Assembly (NCBI RefSeq): GCF_014356525.2 | Contig: NC_052506.1 | Span: 13,204,783 to 13,268,782 of the forward strand | DNA from: Nilaparvata lugens | Taxonomy: Eukaryota > Arthropoda > Insecta > Hemiptera > Delphacidae | Direction: 5' to 3' | DNA length: 64,000 nt | Part shown: one piece after another, positions 32,901 through 46,500 of the stretch | How the letters are laid out: every line of letters begins with the position of its first letter | How positions within the stretch are numbered: position 1 is the stretch's first letter | Notes under the pieces: generated by a model | What the model saw: the letters and a program-made list of their open reading frames with translations, nothing else | Databases searched by the model: none | Told to the model about the DNA's origin: nothing | Made by a program: the position numbers and the translations under genes

Positions 32901-35900
32901 AAGAATCAGCCTGGATAGGCAAGTTCAGTAAGTCAAGTTTTCAGTTTGTCAAGTTCCTCTTGCTTTTAGAAAGTCCAGTGGATCCATCTAATATCATATT
33001 TTATTTTTAATTCTTGAATTGTCAAAAAGTTCTGAATAATACTGCGGGGATGCAACCATAGCAACCGTTTTGTATTCAATTTGTTGATTTCTCTTATTCA
33101 ACCATTCATGTTCGGTTCTAGTTGATTAAAGCCTACATTTCTGAAAAGGTCTTGAATTCTATTACAAATTTAATATGTACCAGGAAATTGACATTTAAAA
33201 TCAAAAACCTATACCCTTCTCCCTAAGTCATTCTCATTAATCCAACCAGTGTGTAACGGTGAAGCTGATTGCAACAGCCGGCAACTCATTCATTCAATCA
33301 TATGGTCCGACGCCAACATCAGCCTTGAATTTCTCTTTTTTCGTTTTCAAGAAATAAATAATAATCAGGGTCTTAGACCCTTGTCTCCAAAACATAAAAT
33401 ATCAGCTCAGGCCTAGCCTAAAAAATAAAAATATTCAGTTCTTCCAGAGTCACTCACAATTCTATTCTTGAGTTGCCTTGTAGCCGGCAACACAAACTTG
33501 ATGCCGTGAAATTTGACCACCTGAAAGGCACAACATCCTATTTTTTTCGGTGTCTTGAAAAATGGTCAAAATAGGTATTTGATGAACTGAGAACTTGACG
33601 AACTGAAACCCTTATAATTGAATATTTTGCCTAATTATTCAATAGTACTTAAGCATAAATTACATTTGACTTTTGATGGTGTTGTGACTTTGAAGTATTG
33701 TCCAAGTATAACAGATACTGTTTTTGGTGAGATATAATGATATTTATCCATAATAAAACACTGGAATATTTTTTAAAAATATCACGAATTTATTAAAACC
33801 TTACAATGGATTTCATACCAAACATATCGACATGTTTCAACACCCATGGTGTAAAAATTCTAATTTTCATTTAGATTTTTAATTTTCAAGTGCGTGATCG
33901 CATTGGATGCGTGGATGTAAATTGCACAATTGACTATGCATGACCAAGCTTGCAGATTGAATGATTGTCTTTATTAAGGGCAGAGTTAAGATTTCAGGTC
34001 CTCTCTGCCACACAACCCTAGAGCTGTCACATACTGATTAGTCAAGACAAGACTAGTCACGTTAGTCACAACACTTCACATTGCTGCTTATGATGCAACA
34101 TACACTGATTAGTCATTGCAATTAGACATGATTCCATAAGCAACTATGTGAAGTATTGTGACTAAACGTGATTAGTCTTGTCTTGACTAATCGGTGTGTG
34201 ACCAGCCTAAGATGAGAAACAAAGAGCAATAGGAACACTCACACTGAACGCTTGCACTTGCTACATGCAAGTCACAACGTGTTTCAATGGCATTTTACAG
34301 ATATTGTTTTTCGGCTCGTGCATGATTCGACGTGTACTTGCACTTATAAGCACTAACAAAACAGCTTTTATAACAGTAGTCGTAGTTTTCATTTCATCAT
34401 TTCTATAATTGGAAACGTTTTTCCTTGACGAAATTAGACATTCCTTAATAATTCAAAGTAGCTGAAACTTTCATCTATTTTCTCTTTATTTTATTTTGTG
34501 TTAAATTTTCTAGTTTTTTGAAATTTAATTCAAACGTGACTATTACAATTACGCCCCGTTTTGGAAAACCGTTTCTGACTCCAGCTGTGGTCACATCCTT
34601 ACTCTGGTAGGTATCATGCAAATACCTATTTAGAATACCTATTTATCAAGTACTGTTTGATAGAATTCGATTCCCTTTTAGACATATCCTATGTTGATTA
34701 ATTATTTTGTTGTTTTAGAAAGTGAAAGAAACGGCTCTGGTAGCCTGAAAACGCTGGATGCGCCGATCCGCGCCAACCTGCAGAGCCATGCAGGCGGAGG
34801 CGGCGACTACAGTGGGGCCATCATATCGACTGAGTCGGTGCACGTGACGCTGGACAGGGGCGGCGGCCTCAACCGCTCGCTCTCCTCCACCGACGGTCCC
34901 CCCACAGAGGCCGCTGTCGGCGTCAACAACCTGAGAACTGTCGACCTCCACGATGCACCTAACGGTCGCTCTGCCCCCAGTTCGAACGCCGCTCTCAGGC
35001 AGGGATTTGGTCAGTTATTTTCTACAGATTTCTACAGACAAATAATTTTTGAATAGTAGCGCTCATCGAATTTCCATCTAGCTGTTCACCCTGTTGTCAA
35101 TATTGCAGTAGCAGAAGTCTTCGGGGTGAATTACAGCATTTAATATGGATTTTCGTTTAATAATATAATAATAATGAGTTCATTTCTTTTTAACCGTATT
35201 TCTAGGTGTGCATCAAAATACAACCTATTTTCAATACTAATTTATTTAAGGTGTTTCCTAAAAACTATTCCTTATATCGTTCTCAACAAACAATGGTTTG
35301 TTCAAAATAAAATGTTCTATACTTTTGAGAATACTATTTAAAATATTGTGACTAAACGTGATTAGTCTTGTCTTGACTAATCGGTGTGTGACCAGCCCAA
35401 GATGAGAAACAAAGAGCAATAGGAACACTCACACTGAACGCTTGCACTTGCTACATGCAGTCACAACGTGTTTCAATGGCATTTTACAGATATTGTTTTT
35501 CGGCTCGTGCATGATTCGACGTGTACTTGCACTTATAAGCACTAACAAAACAGCTTTTATAACAGTAGTCGTAGTTTTCATTTCATCATTTCTATAATTG
35601 GAAACGTTTTTCCTTGACGAAATTAGACATTCCTTAATAATTCAAAGTAGCTGAAACTTTCACTATTTTCTCTTTATTTTATTTTGTGTTAAATTTTCTA
35701 GTTTTTGAAATTTAATTCAAACGTGACTATTACAATTACGCCCCGTTTTGGAAAACCGTTTCTGACTCCAGCTGTGGTCACATCCTTACTCTGGTAGGTA
35801 TCATGCAAATACCTATTTAGAATACCTATTTATCAAGTACTGTTTGATAGAATTCGATTCCCTTTTAGACATATCCTATGTTGATTAATTATTTTTTTGT

Positions 35901-38900
35901 TTTAGAAAGTGAAAGAAACGGCTCTGGTAGCCTGAAAACGCTGGATGCGCCGATCCGCGCCAACCTGCAGAGCCATGCAGGCGGAGGCGGCGACTACAGT
36001 GGGGCCATCATATCGACTGAGTCGGTGCACGTGACGCTGGACAGGGGCGGCGGCCTCAACCGCTCGCTCTCCTCCACCGACGGTCCCCCCACAGAGGCCG
36101 CTGTCGGCGTCAACAACCTGAGAACTGTCGACCTCCACGATGCACCTAACGGTCGCTCTGCCCCCAGTTCGAACGCCGCTCTCAGGCAGGGATTTGGTCA
36201 GTTCTTTTCTACAGATTTCTACAGACAAATAATTTTTGAATAGTAGCGCTCATCGAATTTCCATCTAGCTGTTCACCCTGTTGTCAATATTGCAGTAGCA
36301 GAAGTCTTCGGGGTGAATTACAGCATTTAATATGGATTTTCGTTTAATAATATAATAATAATGAGTTCATTTCTTTTTAACCGTATTTCTAGGTGTGCAT
36401 CAAAATACAACCTATTTTCAATACTAATTTATTTAAGGTGTTTCCTAAAAACTATTCCTTATATCGTTCTCAACAAACAATGGTTTGTTCAAAATAAAAT
36501 GTTCTATACTTTTGAGAATACTATTTAAAATACCACTTTGGCCTTTTAGGCCTATTATTAATTCAAATTTGAGAGAGGAATGTTGAAGGGCTTGCCTGTT
36601 TTCCCTCGTCAATATCATTTCAATGACAAGTGATATTCTACATATGGATAAATAAATACATATTTTTTCATCAGTTTATTTATAAACTTGAAAATTTAAG
36701 AACGTTCTTGGTCAATTCTGATTTCAATTCTGATCAATCAGAATAGTTTTAAATAAATACTATAAATTGATTAATGAAAAAAAATATATAATTTTTATAA
36801 ATTGATTCTATTATAGTATCGTTTTAATTAAAATATGTTAGGCAACCATATTATTATTAATTTTTACATTTGATCATCTTTATCCATAAAGTAGAAAATC
36901 AATCGTAAACGCTAATTTCAGGTTTAAAAAGGTTTAATGTTTTGTTTGATCTTTAGTATACTGTATTTTGTATATAATATTTTGTATATAATATTTTGTA
37001 TATAATATTTTAATGTAAATATCTGTCAATTTTCTTCTATTGAAAGGATTTCCTACTTTTTGAAGGCTTCTACTTTCATTCTTAACTCAAATTGAATTTT
37101 TTAAAAAAATTTCAACGTTTCCTAAATGTCAACTTTTTCTTATTTGTCTTAAATCCTTAAATGATTGATTTACATTACATCATATTCATAATATCTGCAA
37201 ACATGATTTTTTTGCATTGCAGCCAATGGTGATATAATTGTCACACTTTTACCTGTGAACTCGAAATTTCCATGGATAACACCAGCAAAATTTCGACCAG
37301 AGCTGGTACCAGAAGAGCTGATGGCTCAAGAATTGTCGGTGAGTTTCGGATTTCTACTGGAACGTATTAATTATGGCTGTAATTTCGAATTTCTATCTTA
37401 TTAATATTGAACTTGCTTTGAACGAAAATTAAAAATTTATTTATCTATAATACTGGCAACTCAAGAACAGTGAAATAAAAATGATTTGCTATTGTAAGAA
37501 CACAAATTTGAGAAACATTTAAAAGATGTCGTTGAATAGAAACATTATATTTTTGTCATGTGTAGTTTTTGGTTGACTTTCAAAGTGCTAAAACATCTTC
37601 AAATTTCCATAATTATAAGAATCTAATTATAAAATCATTCATCCTAGATGAATTCAATCCATAAAATCTCTTATTTTTGGGACTTTAAATAAGTCTTTAA
37701 AATCTCATTACTTAAGTAATGCCTTTGAATCATATATTTGTGTATTATGAAATGTAAATAAATAAATATACATAACTTACCTCTGAACATTGAAAAATAT
37801 GTGATATATTGCTTAATTCAAAAGCTCTTCTCCATCAAACATATACAATTCAATGATTAGAATTGCCACACTCAATAAAATACGATCCTTTACCCCTAGA
37901 ACTTCATGGAAATTATAAGTAGGTTGAACAGCTCCAATATTGAAAACACAAATAGAAATTTTCAACTACGAAACCTGGCCCATACAAAGTGGTTGACAAG
38001 TTCTATGTTATTAAGTTTGTAGCGTGAATGTTGATGTTGTGGAACTTTTCCATAATTGAAGAGACTTGAAATGTTGTCAAAAATCCACTTTATTTAAATA
38101 AAAATTAATATTTTACAGGAGCATGCTTCATCATGATGTGTGAGCACACACGAGAGCATGCTCCTGTAAAATATTAATTTTTATTTAAACTAGTAGTTCT
38201 GTGGACAGTAGACCTTACGCAGTATTCTCTTTCACAAGTACCTGATTGAAACTATAGACCTTATGGGAATACAGCAATAGACTGGCTTCTCCACACATCT
38301 GTGTAATCACTTGTCAGCTGATTTATGATGAATATTCTATAGTCTGATTTTTACTCTAATATTGGCGTATGAAGGAGGCTCCTTTTTCCTTTTATATTAT
38401 CCTTGAAATGCAAAATTTCCAAAAACCTTGTATATACGTCGACGCGCAATTAAAAAAGGAACATAACTGTAAAAATTCATGAAAATCTATTACCGCGTTT
38501 CGCCGTAAATGCGCAACATAAAAACATATAAACATTTAAACATTCAAAAATTTAAACATTAAGAGAAATGCCAAACCGTCGACTTGAATCTTAGGCCGGT
38601 TACAGAGCTCAACCGACCGTCAGTGCGTATGTACCATCCTGACCGTACGCATCGATGAATCAGTTTTACACATTCAGAGCTCGACCGACCGTCAGTGCGT
38701 ATGCACCATCCTGACCATACATCAGTTTTTCTGACTCACAAAATGGACGCCTTTACAGATTGTTTAATTGCAGCTTATTATCTTCGTAAACGAAAGATTT
38801 AAAGACGTAGATATCAAGTTCACCCGATGGTCGCCCAAAGAACATTTCAAATTTAGTACTATTATATATACATCATTTCTTGGGGTGAAGATACATTTTT

Positions 38901-40511
38901 CAACTACCTCAGAATCACCATCAGAAATTTTGATGAGTTATTTCGAGCTTGTATCACCCTTGGGAATACTTGCAGTCACTTTAAGCTACGGATCAAATAA
39001 ATGTAGATAATATTAATAATATATGATTTTTTCAATACAAAATTTAGAAATGATTGAAGAAATGTATAGAAAAACTCTGAATTCAAATATGACACTATTA
39101 ATTGAATTCATTCATTATGCTTCTCAATTCAATATCAGCTGATTGTCGGGCAGAGGTGTCAGCACATTGGTTATGTTGCGATCGGGCTACTGATCAGTAC
39201 AGCTCTGAAATACTCTATTTGTTTCAATAGCGCATCAGTCGACCGATGGAACGGATGCGCACGAGCTCGACCGATGACTCGTACGCTGTATAAAACGCAT
39301 GGTCCTGACCGTGCGCGTGCGTGCCGTCAGTCCTGCTCTGTACGGATACATGGAATCTCTATGGAAATGACAAGCGCGACTGACGTACGCACTGACGGTC
39401 GGTCGAGCTCTGTAACCGGCCTTAGACCTAACTTCACTCGGTCAATTGTCCTTGAAATGCAAAATTTCCAAAAACCTTGTATATACGTCGACGCACAATT
39501 AAAAAAGGAAGATACCTGTCAAATTTCATGAAAATCTATTACCGCGTTTCGCCGTAAATGCGCAACATATAAGCAATTGAACATTAAGAGAAATGCCAAA
39601 CCGTCGACTTGAATCTTGGACCTCACTTCGCTTGGTCAATAAAGTGGATTTTTGACAACATTTCAAGTCTCTTCAATTAAGTTCTATGTATGTTTTCATT
39701 GAGGAAAAATACAACTGTATCCCCAATATTCATCAAAAGAATCTACTTATTGAGCTATTTTTATTCTTTTTCATTTTAAAATTTCAGTTGACTGTAGAAG
39801 ATTATGTCCATATAATGGAAATCCTAACCAATGACGTGAGATTCACCATTTACAACGTTTGCTACAAGAGAGTGCTGGTCCTGTGGATCTTCACCGCATT
39901 TATAGTTCTGCTCAGTTTACTGTTCTCGGGTCTCACAGGACTCACTTTGTTCGGCTTCGGAATACTCTGGCTGGTCATGAATGCTTCAGCCATATTCTTT
40001 TGTATGTGGATGAAGTACAAGGTAACTTATGATATAACAATCATAATTTTGTTATTTTATTACAATCATAGACCATCTAGAACTGACCCTAAAAATTGTA
40101 GAGGGATAAGCCTTTTGGTCACAATTTATAAGATTTTCGCTTCCCTATTGAATAGAAGGATTCATCATATAACAGATGCTCTGATTGCAGAGAGCCAGAT
40201 GGGATTCAGGAAGGGTCGTTCATGTGTTGATGCAGTCTTCACTATAAAAATGCTTATAGAAAAACTGTGGGAGTTCAACTGCTCAACACATTTGGCCTTC
40301 ATCGATTGGGAAAAGGCGTTTGACAATGTCAATAGGAATCTCCTGTGGGAAATAATGTTGAATAAAGGCTACCCAAGACATTTATTTGGTGACTATCATT
40401 GCTGAACTGTATTCAAAAACGTCTGTTCTGATAAGTATAAAAGGGAAACCTGAGAAAGAGTTGATCATCAACAAAGGGGTTAGACAAGGATGCCCACTTT
40501 CACCTACGCTA

Positions 40512-40577
<66 letters not shown>

Positions 40578-43500
40578 ACGAGCTGATGAGAAATTGGCGA
40601 CAAAGAGTAGACTCAGGTGTTAAAATTGGGCAGGGAGTCTTCCTCAACTCTCATGTTTGCGGACGATACAGTGATAGTTAAGGAAAGTGAGGATAAGCTA
40701 CAGATGTCAATTCGTGATCTTCAAGCTGTAAGTACAGATTTCAATATGATTATCTCAGAAATCGAAAGTAATGGCATTTCGGGGCAAGTGGCCCTTACGT
40801 TCCAAAATAGTTCTGAATAATATAATAATGGAACAGGTGAGCAACTTTAAATATCTCGGCTGTGATGTATCCTTTGACAGAGAATGTGATATACCTCAGA
40901 AAATAGCAAAGTTTAACTCAATTTGTGGAGTCATTCACCGAACATTAAAGGGTAAGGCCAGAAAAGAGACTGAAATTAAGTTCTATAGGACAATGGCCAT
41001 TCCTTTAATGACATACGGTAGTGAGGTATGGACAAAGACCAAGAACGATGACTCACGAATTCAGGCATCATAGATGATGTTTCTGCGCAGCATTCAGGGA
41101 TACTCAAGACGAGACCACATAAGTAAACAATTCGAAGTGAGTGCAATGTGCAACCACTAACAGAAATCATAAAAAAATACAGATTGAAGTGGACAAATCA
41201 CCTGCGCCGTATGCCACCAACTCGTCTTCTACTACAAGCTTGGAAGTTGCAGTTGGATAGGAAAAGAGACGTCGGACGACCGAGGAAGCGGTGGGCACCG
41301 GAACAGGCTTTAAAAGCCTAGTCCATGATGGATGATGATGATTATCATAGACCTGATTAGCTCGAAAGTAGGCTACTAAAAACAACTGTTCAAGCGACTC
41401 CCCTTTCACAAGTGAGATTTGAATGGTGATGCTGAATCCATAAATCAATACTTAGGCACTATTTCTGTGTGCCCTATTTTTATTTCAATTAATAAAATTT
41501 TCCAAAAAAATGAAAAATCATTGATTTCATAATTTTTTATATTATAGTGTAGAATTCGTGACGGTGTTTATTCGTTAATTCAATATTAGCTCTTCACTCT
41601 TGATTGCATGTATAAAAATGTTTGTGGGTATTTGGAGCTTTCATTTCGCTAGTCTTGAAGAACTTGTATATCGAACCTAGTATATATGAACCTTGCAAGG
41701 TTTATCAAAATGAATAAGGCCATATAAAGTATTATATTACCTTTTCCAAAATTCACTATAGAATTAGCAAGTTTACTGGATTAGCATCCTATGATGCATT
41801 TAACATGGATCAAAAATCCTTGGAAATGTGCTATAACCAGATCATATAACTCTAGAATTTGAAAATTAAATTCAGTCGCACAATCAAGCGATGTCCTCGA
41901 TTACTTGAATGTTGATGATTTTTGGAATTTAAGCTTCTAATCTTAACCACATTCTGCGATACGATTCTGCTAAACATGATGCCGATATAAATCTGTTTGT
42001 CAAGATAATAAAGTGTTGATAATTATGGTAGCTTCAAAGCGAACGCACACAGCAGCAGACAGACGGATAAAAAATCAAACTAAGAAAAATCAAAATAGAA
42101 TACTTATGCAGACAGACGGACGTCGGTTCCAAATTCGGAACACCTGGGGAGGGATGTTTTCTTCGTCTGCCTGCAGACGTTTGCAGACGTCTGTATGCTG
42201 CTTTGTGCGTTCGCCTTGAGGTAGATATCAAACAATACACTTTAATTTTCACCATCGTCCTATCTTGAATACTACGCCAATATCTTGAATAGATACTACT
42301 CTAATCATTCATAGGAAATCCATAATTTTAAAATAAATCCTATTTTAGAAGAATCTGAATTCTATCTGAATTATTCTCAATATTGATTTCTCTCTTTTCG
42401 ATCATCGATCATCATTTGTTTCATTAGTTTCTGATTGAGTGTATGATTTTTAAATTCTATATTGTTTATCCATTCATTGCATTAATTTACATAGTTCATA
42501 ATTATTCCAATGAAACTATTTATCGGTTATTGATTTATTTGTTGCAGATGAACTATCATTTAGAACGTTGCATGGCGAACGTTAATAAGCACCTTCTACG
42601 CCATAGAATAATCCTCGGTCTGGATGACAGAGGGAAAATGTCGTGTCATAAAGTCAATCTTTGCTTTATATTTTTTGATACCACTGATTGCATTGTAAGT
42701 TCTCATTCCGTCTTTCATATCTCAATTTTATGATGTTGTAACCATACTTTTAGGGCCGGTTTCCGAGCTCGGGACTTAGCTAAGTTCTAGACTTTAAACA
42801 GCTGGAGTCAGATAATTGTCTTTCCGAAACGGGGCGTAGTCGCATTTTTTATGATAATCTTTATGTTCTCATGTCTATAATATTGGAAACGTTTTTCCTT
42901 GACGAAATTAAACATTTCTAAATATTTCAATATAGCTGAAACTTTTCACTATTTTCTCTTTGTTTTATGTTGTGTTCAATTTTCTAGCTTTTCGAAATTT
43001 AATTTAAACGTGGACTGCGACTACGCCCCGTTTCGGAAAGCCAATTTTCTGACTCCAGCTGTTTAAAGTCTATAACTTGGCTAAATACCGAGCTCGGAAA
43101 CCGGCCCTTCTTGTTTCATGTTATTTATAAACAATATGCTTATTTTTTCTCCTCAATTTATAGATTCAATATAGATATGATAAATAAGAACTGATATTGA
43201 AATTGAGGAATTGAAAAATATAATTGAATGCAAGATTCAATAAAAAAATATGATGCACCCCATTACTAATCACTTTGAAAATTACAAAAATGTCATTGGA
43301 TTTGGAATAATTTCTTATGGATGAAACTCAATATTCAATTCATGTTTACTACATTATGATTAGCATCACATCATTATGCCAAATCACTACCTGTTTCAGT
43401 AATATACATATTGGATAAGAATATCCAATATGATTAACATTTATTTGTGGCATCATTCTACATTGATTTCCGATACAATCATTTCTACCTCTCCCATCTC

Positions 43501-46500
43501 CAAATAAGTTCTACTAAAGTAATGAAAATTATGAAAGTTATTTTGGAGCTCTTAACATATTGTTAGTAGAGCTGAACACAAGTTGATTAAGCTCAGGACT
43601 AATCAATTACCTTATAATGCATTATGGCATGATTTTCATCTCATTAAGGGTAGTTTGCACAGTGAAAGCTTAAACTGAATTCAATCAGCTGTTGGCTTAA
43701 ACTCAAAGTGAATCACATTATCCTATACTATTAAACGAGCAACTCCTGTTTATATGTTTAGATGTTTATATGTTTGTATTTCACCGGATCTCGAAAACGG
43801 CTCTTAACGATTCTCACGAAATTCAAAACGTAGTAGCATAGAGAAACAATAGCGTAAGTAGGTATCCCATGGTATAGGGAATTCATGTCGCAGCTTTTAC
43901 TGTTATCTCAAGCCGATTACTGTCGATTATTGTCAATTTTTACTGTTTTGTTGGCGTGATAGTGTATGAACGGCACAATTTGAGAGACTACCAGCGTCAC
44001 ACAGCTGCATAGGAAAGAACTACGTGAACTATCGGCTTGGGATAACAGTAAAAGTTGAGACATAAACGCCCTATACCATGGGATATCTACTTATGCTATC
44101 GTTTCTTTATGGTGGTAGGTTTATAATATAAAGATTCGATTGCACTAGGTCTCATCCCTGGGGAAACTCGCTGAAAGACATTAAAAGGATAATTATTATT
44201 CATCCTTGGAAAAACAGCTGATAATAACAAATTTCGTCGTCTGTTGGTGATGGAAGTGAGTGTGCGAGTTCATGTGAACGAGTTTTGACTGTGTCAAAAT
44301 TATGACTCAGCTGTTGAACTTTTGTAATCATTCAATCAGGTACTTAGTGCCGGTTGCAAAAAAGCCGGGCTATTTTATTTATTTATTTATCACATTGTGT
44401 ACAAATACTTAACATGGGGAAAGGCACAACAGGCTCATGCCCAAAACTGTCCCATTTCCAATTTTCAATCCTGATTAATTCCAGTAGATCCATATTTTTG
44501 GAATGGTCTTCTCTGATTTGGGTCACGTGAAGTTAATCAGGATTAAAATTTAACCGGCTTTTGTGCAACTGGGCCTTTGTGAGGGATTTAATTTAGTTTA
44601 AGATGAAATTTAGTTTAAACTGGCACTGTGCAAACGGCCCTAAAAATATAATTTAACAATATGCCCTCGAAAGTCGTTAATTTCACAGAGAATTAGATTA
44701 GAAATAGCTGAATCTGTTTTCTTGAATCTTTCAATTCATTCTGCAATTCTTTCTTCTGATTTATTTATTCTTAGGTACGGTAGTATCAATTTACTTCAAA
44801 TTATTTTATTGAGCCCTGTTCTCTTTCAAATTGCAGAAAAAACTTCAAGAAGTAATAGATAGAGAAGAGGCTGAAGGTAGAACAGTGAATCGGGATGAGG
44901 AACGTTCTCGTAAAGAATTTGCTCAAAGAATGGATATAGAAGATGGTGATATCATTATCCAGGGAACCAACCCTCAGCGCCGTTCACGAAAACAGGTAAG
45001 GTATATTTAATTTCTCCTAGATTTTAGAACACAACTAGATAGAAGATTTGCTATGTGCTCTAACCAATTACTCAGAGAGTGCACTGTACATGCATTTTTC
45101 GATTAGAACAACCTTCACTTGAGAGTGAGCTAGTGAGTGTTCAATTACTTGGTTATCCTATTTTTGCTTATTTTGTATTTATCATTTCAATGTAGGACAA
45201 GTTTTATTTATTCAACTGCTTATAATAGACATTAGATCTAAATTTGTTGAATGTTGAGTAGTATCTGTCTAGAATAGGCCTACTTATAAAGTTTGTAACT
45301 CAAATTTCAAATATTATAGATTTTCCTATAGTTTTTTAATTATGAATTAAGTTGAATGTAAGTCAGGATTTCAAGATTGAATGATATTTCAAATCTTGAC
45401 AATTTATCAAAAAATGGTTGTAACATTTTTGTTGAAATTCTTAATTATAGAAAAGAAAAGAACGAAGGGAGCAAATTTTGTTTTGTTCTTTATTTTATTT
45501 TTGTTCAATTCTCGAGTTCATGTGAAACAATCTTTACTTTTTTTCAACATTGAATTATTTGAACTTCCTGGTTTTGGAAACAGAATTTTTGAATAGATAT
45601 TGTGCCTTATATTAATACATTTTAGAAATAGTATTGGTGAATCTAGAACATGGTGTTCTGAATATCACAAATTCACATGTATATTTTCATCTTCTCCAGT
45701 TTCTTTATATATATGATTATTTTTACATACTCTCTCTCTGTCTCTATCTATTATATTTCTCTCCGTCCAGATAGTCTCCCAAATTAATACCTACTCTTCA
45801 AAGTCCACTTTAAGAATCCATACATTAATAGTTCTATATTTAATAATAATAATAATACATTATTTTCATTAATTAGCATTTGAATAAATGTAATTGTTCA
45901 TTAATTTCCATTTGTATTTCTATCTTTCTTACGTATCTGTCTCAGGCTAGTGCCTGGTTTTTTTCCAATATTTATTTATTTACTTATTCAACACAAACAC
46001 ATAGTCAAAAACACATAATCATAAAATGGTAAGAAATAAAAAAAACAGCCTTATAGCCCTCACTATTCCATTCCAAATTTTTGATAAAAAATTTGTCCCA
46101 AAGACAAAGAAATGATTCGTCACCATTTTAAACACAAATATTTTGGCCACAAAATAATTACTGAATTTAGAATGTTAATGTAGAAAATTAATAAAAACAC
46201 TCTACCGTAGTAATGTGTTAAAAACTTAACAAAATGATAATTGAATAATCTAAAAATTTGGATCCATAATAAAAACACAAACTCACTTACTGAGTCACCT
46301 GATATCGGGTGATATTGTGATGTTTTGGCAGATTAAATTAATAAATACAGTAAAAGTAGGATTTTGCTTTCATTTATTTACGAAAATTCGCAATCCAAAT
46401 GTATGAAAATTATCAATATGAGGAGATGGATCTACAATAAATTATAACTCTGTAGTCCCCAAAAAATCGTTTCACATTGAACTTGAGAATTGGCTGAAAA

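Larger units (their letters stand above)
34154..35343 (+). repeat. Tandem duplication around TMEM268-like exon 2, unit A
   Basis: The unit is about 1.19 kb and is repeated directly at 35344-36531. It contains half a MITE, a family-6 MITE fragment, exon 2 and a foldback remnant. The two units differ at only a handful of sites. Confidence 0.9.
38054..39679. mobile_element. Outer TIR element of a three-level nest
   Basis: Ends aattgaagagacttgaaatg (38054) and catttcaagtctcttcaatt (39679) are inverted, continuing through gttgtcaaaaatccacttta. The left part holds a strong hairpin (ttacaggagcatgct...agcatgctcctgtaa). Family E is inserted at 38189-39636. It ends about 110 bp before exon 4. Confidence 0.8.

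Noticed and set aside
34715..36228. Minus-strand ORFs of 78 and 108 codons over exon 2
   Set aside because: They are antisense shadows of the GC-rich coding exon.
38768..39010. 80-codon ORF as an independent gene
   Set aside because: It is the decayed N-terminal region of a Harbinger transposase in mixed frames.
39686..40405. A 239-codon transmembrane-reverse transcriptase fusion gene
   Set aside because: It spans a good splice donor and a LINE boundary marked by a target duplication.
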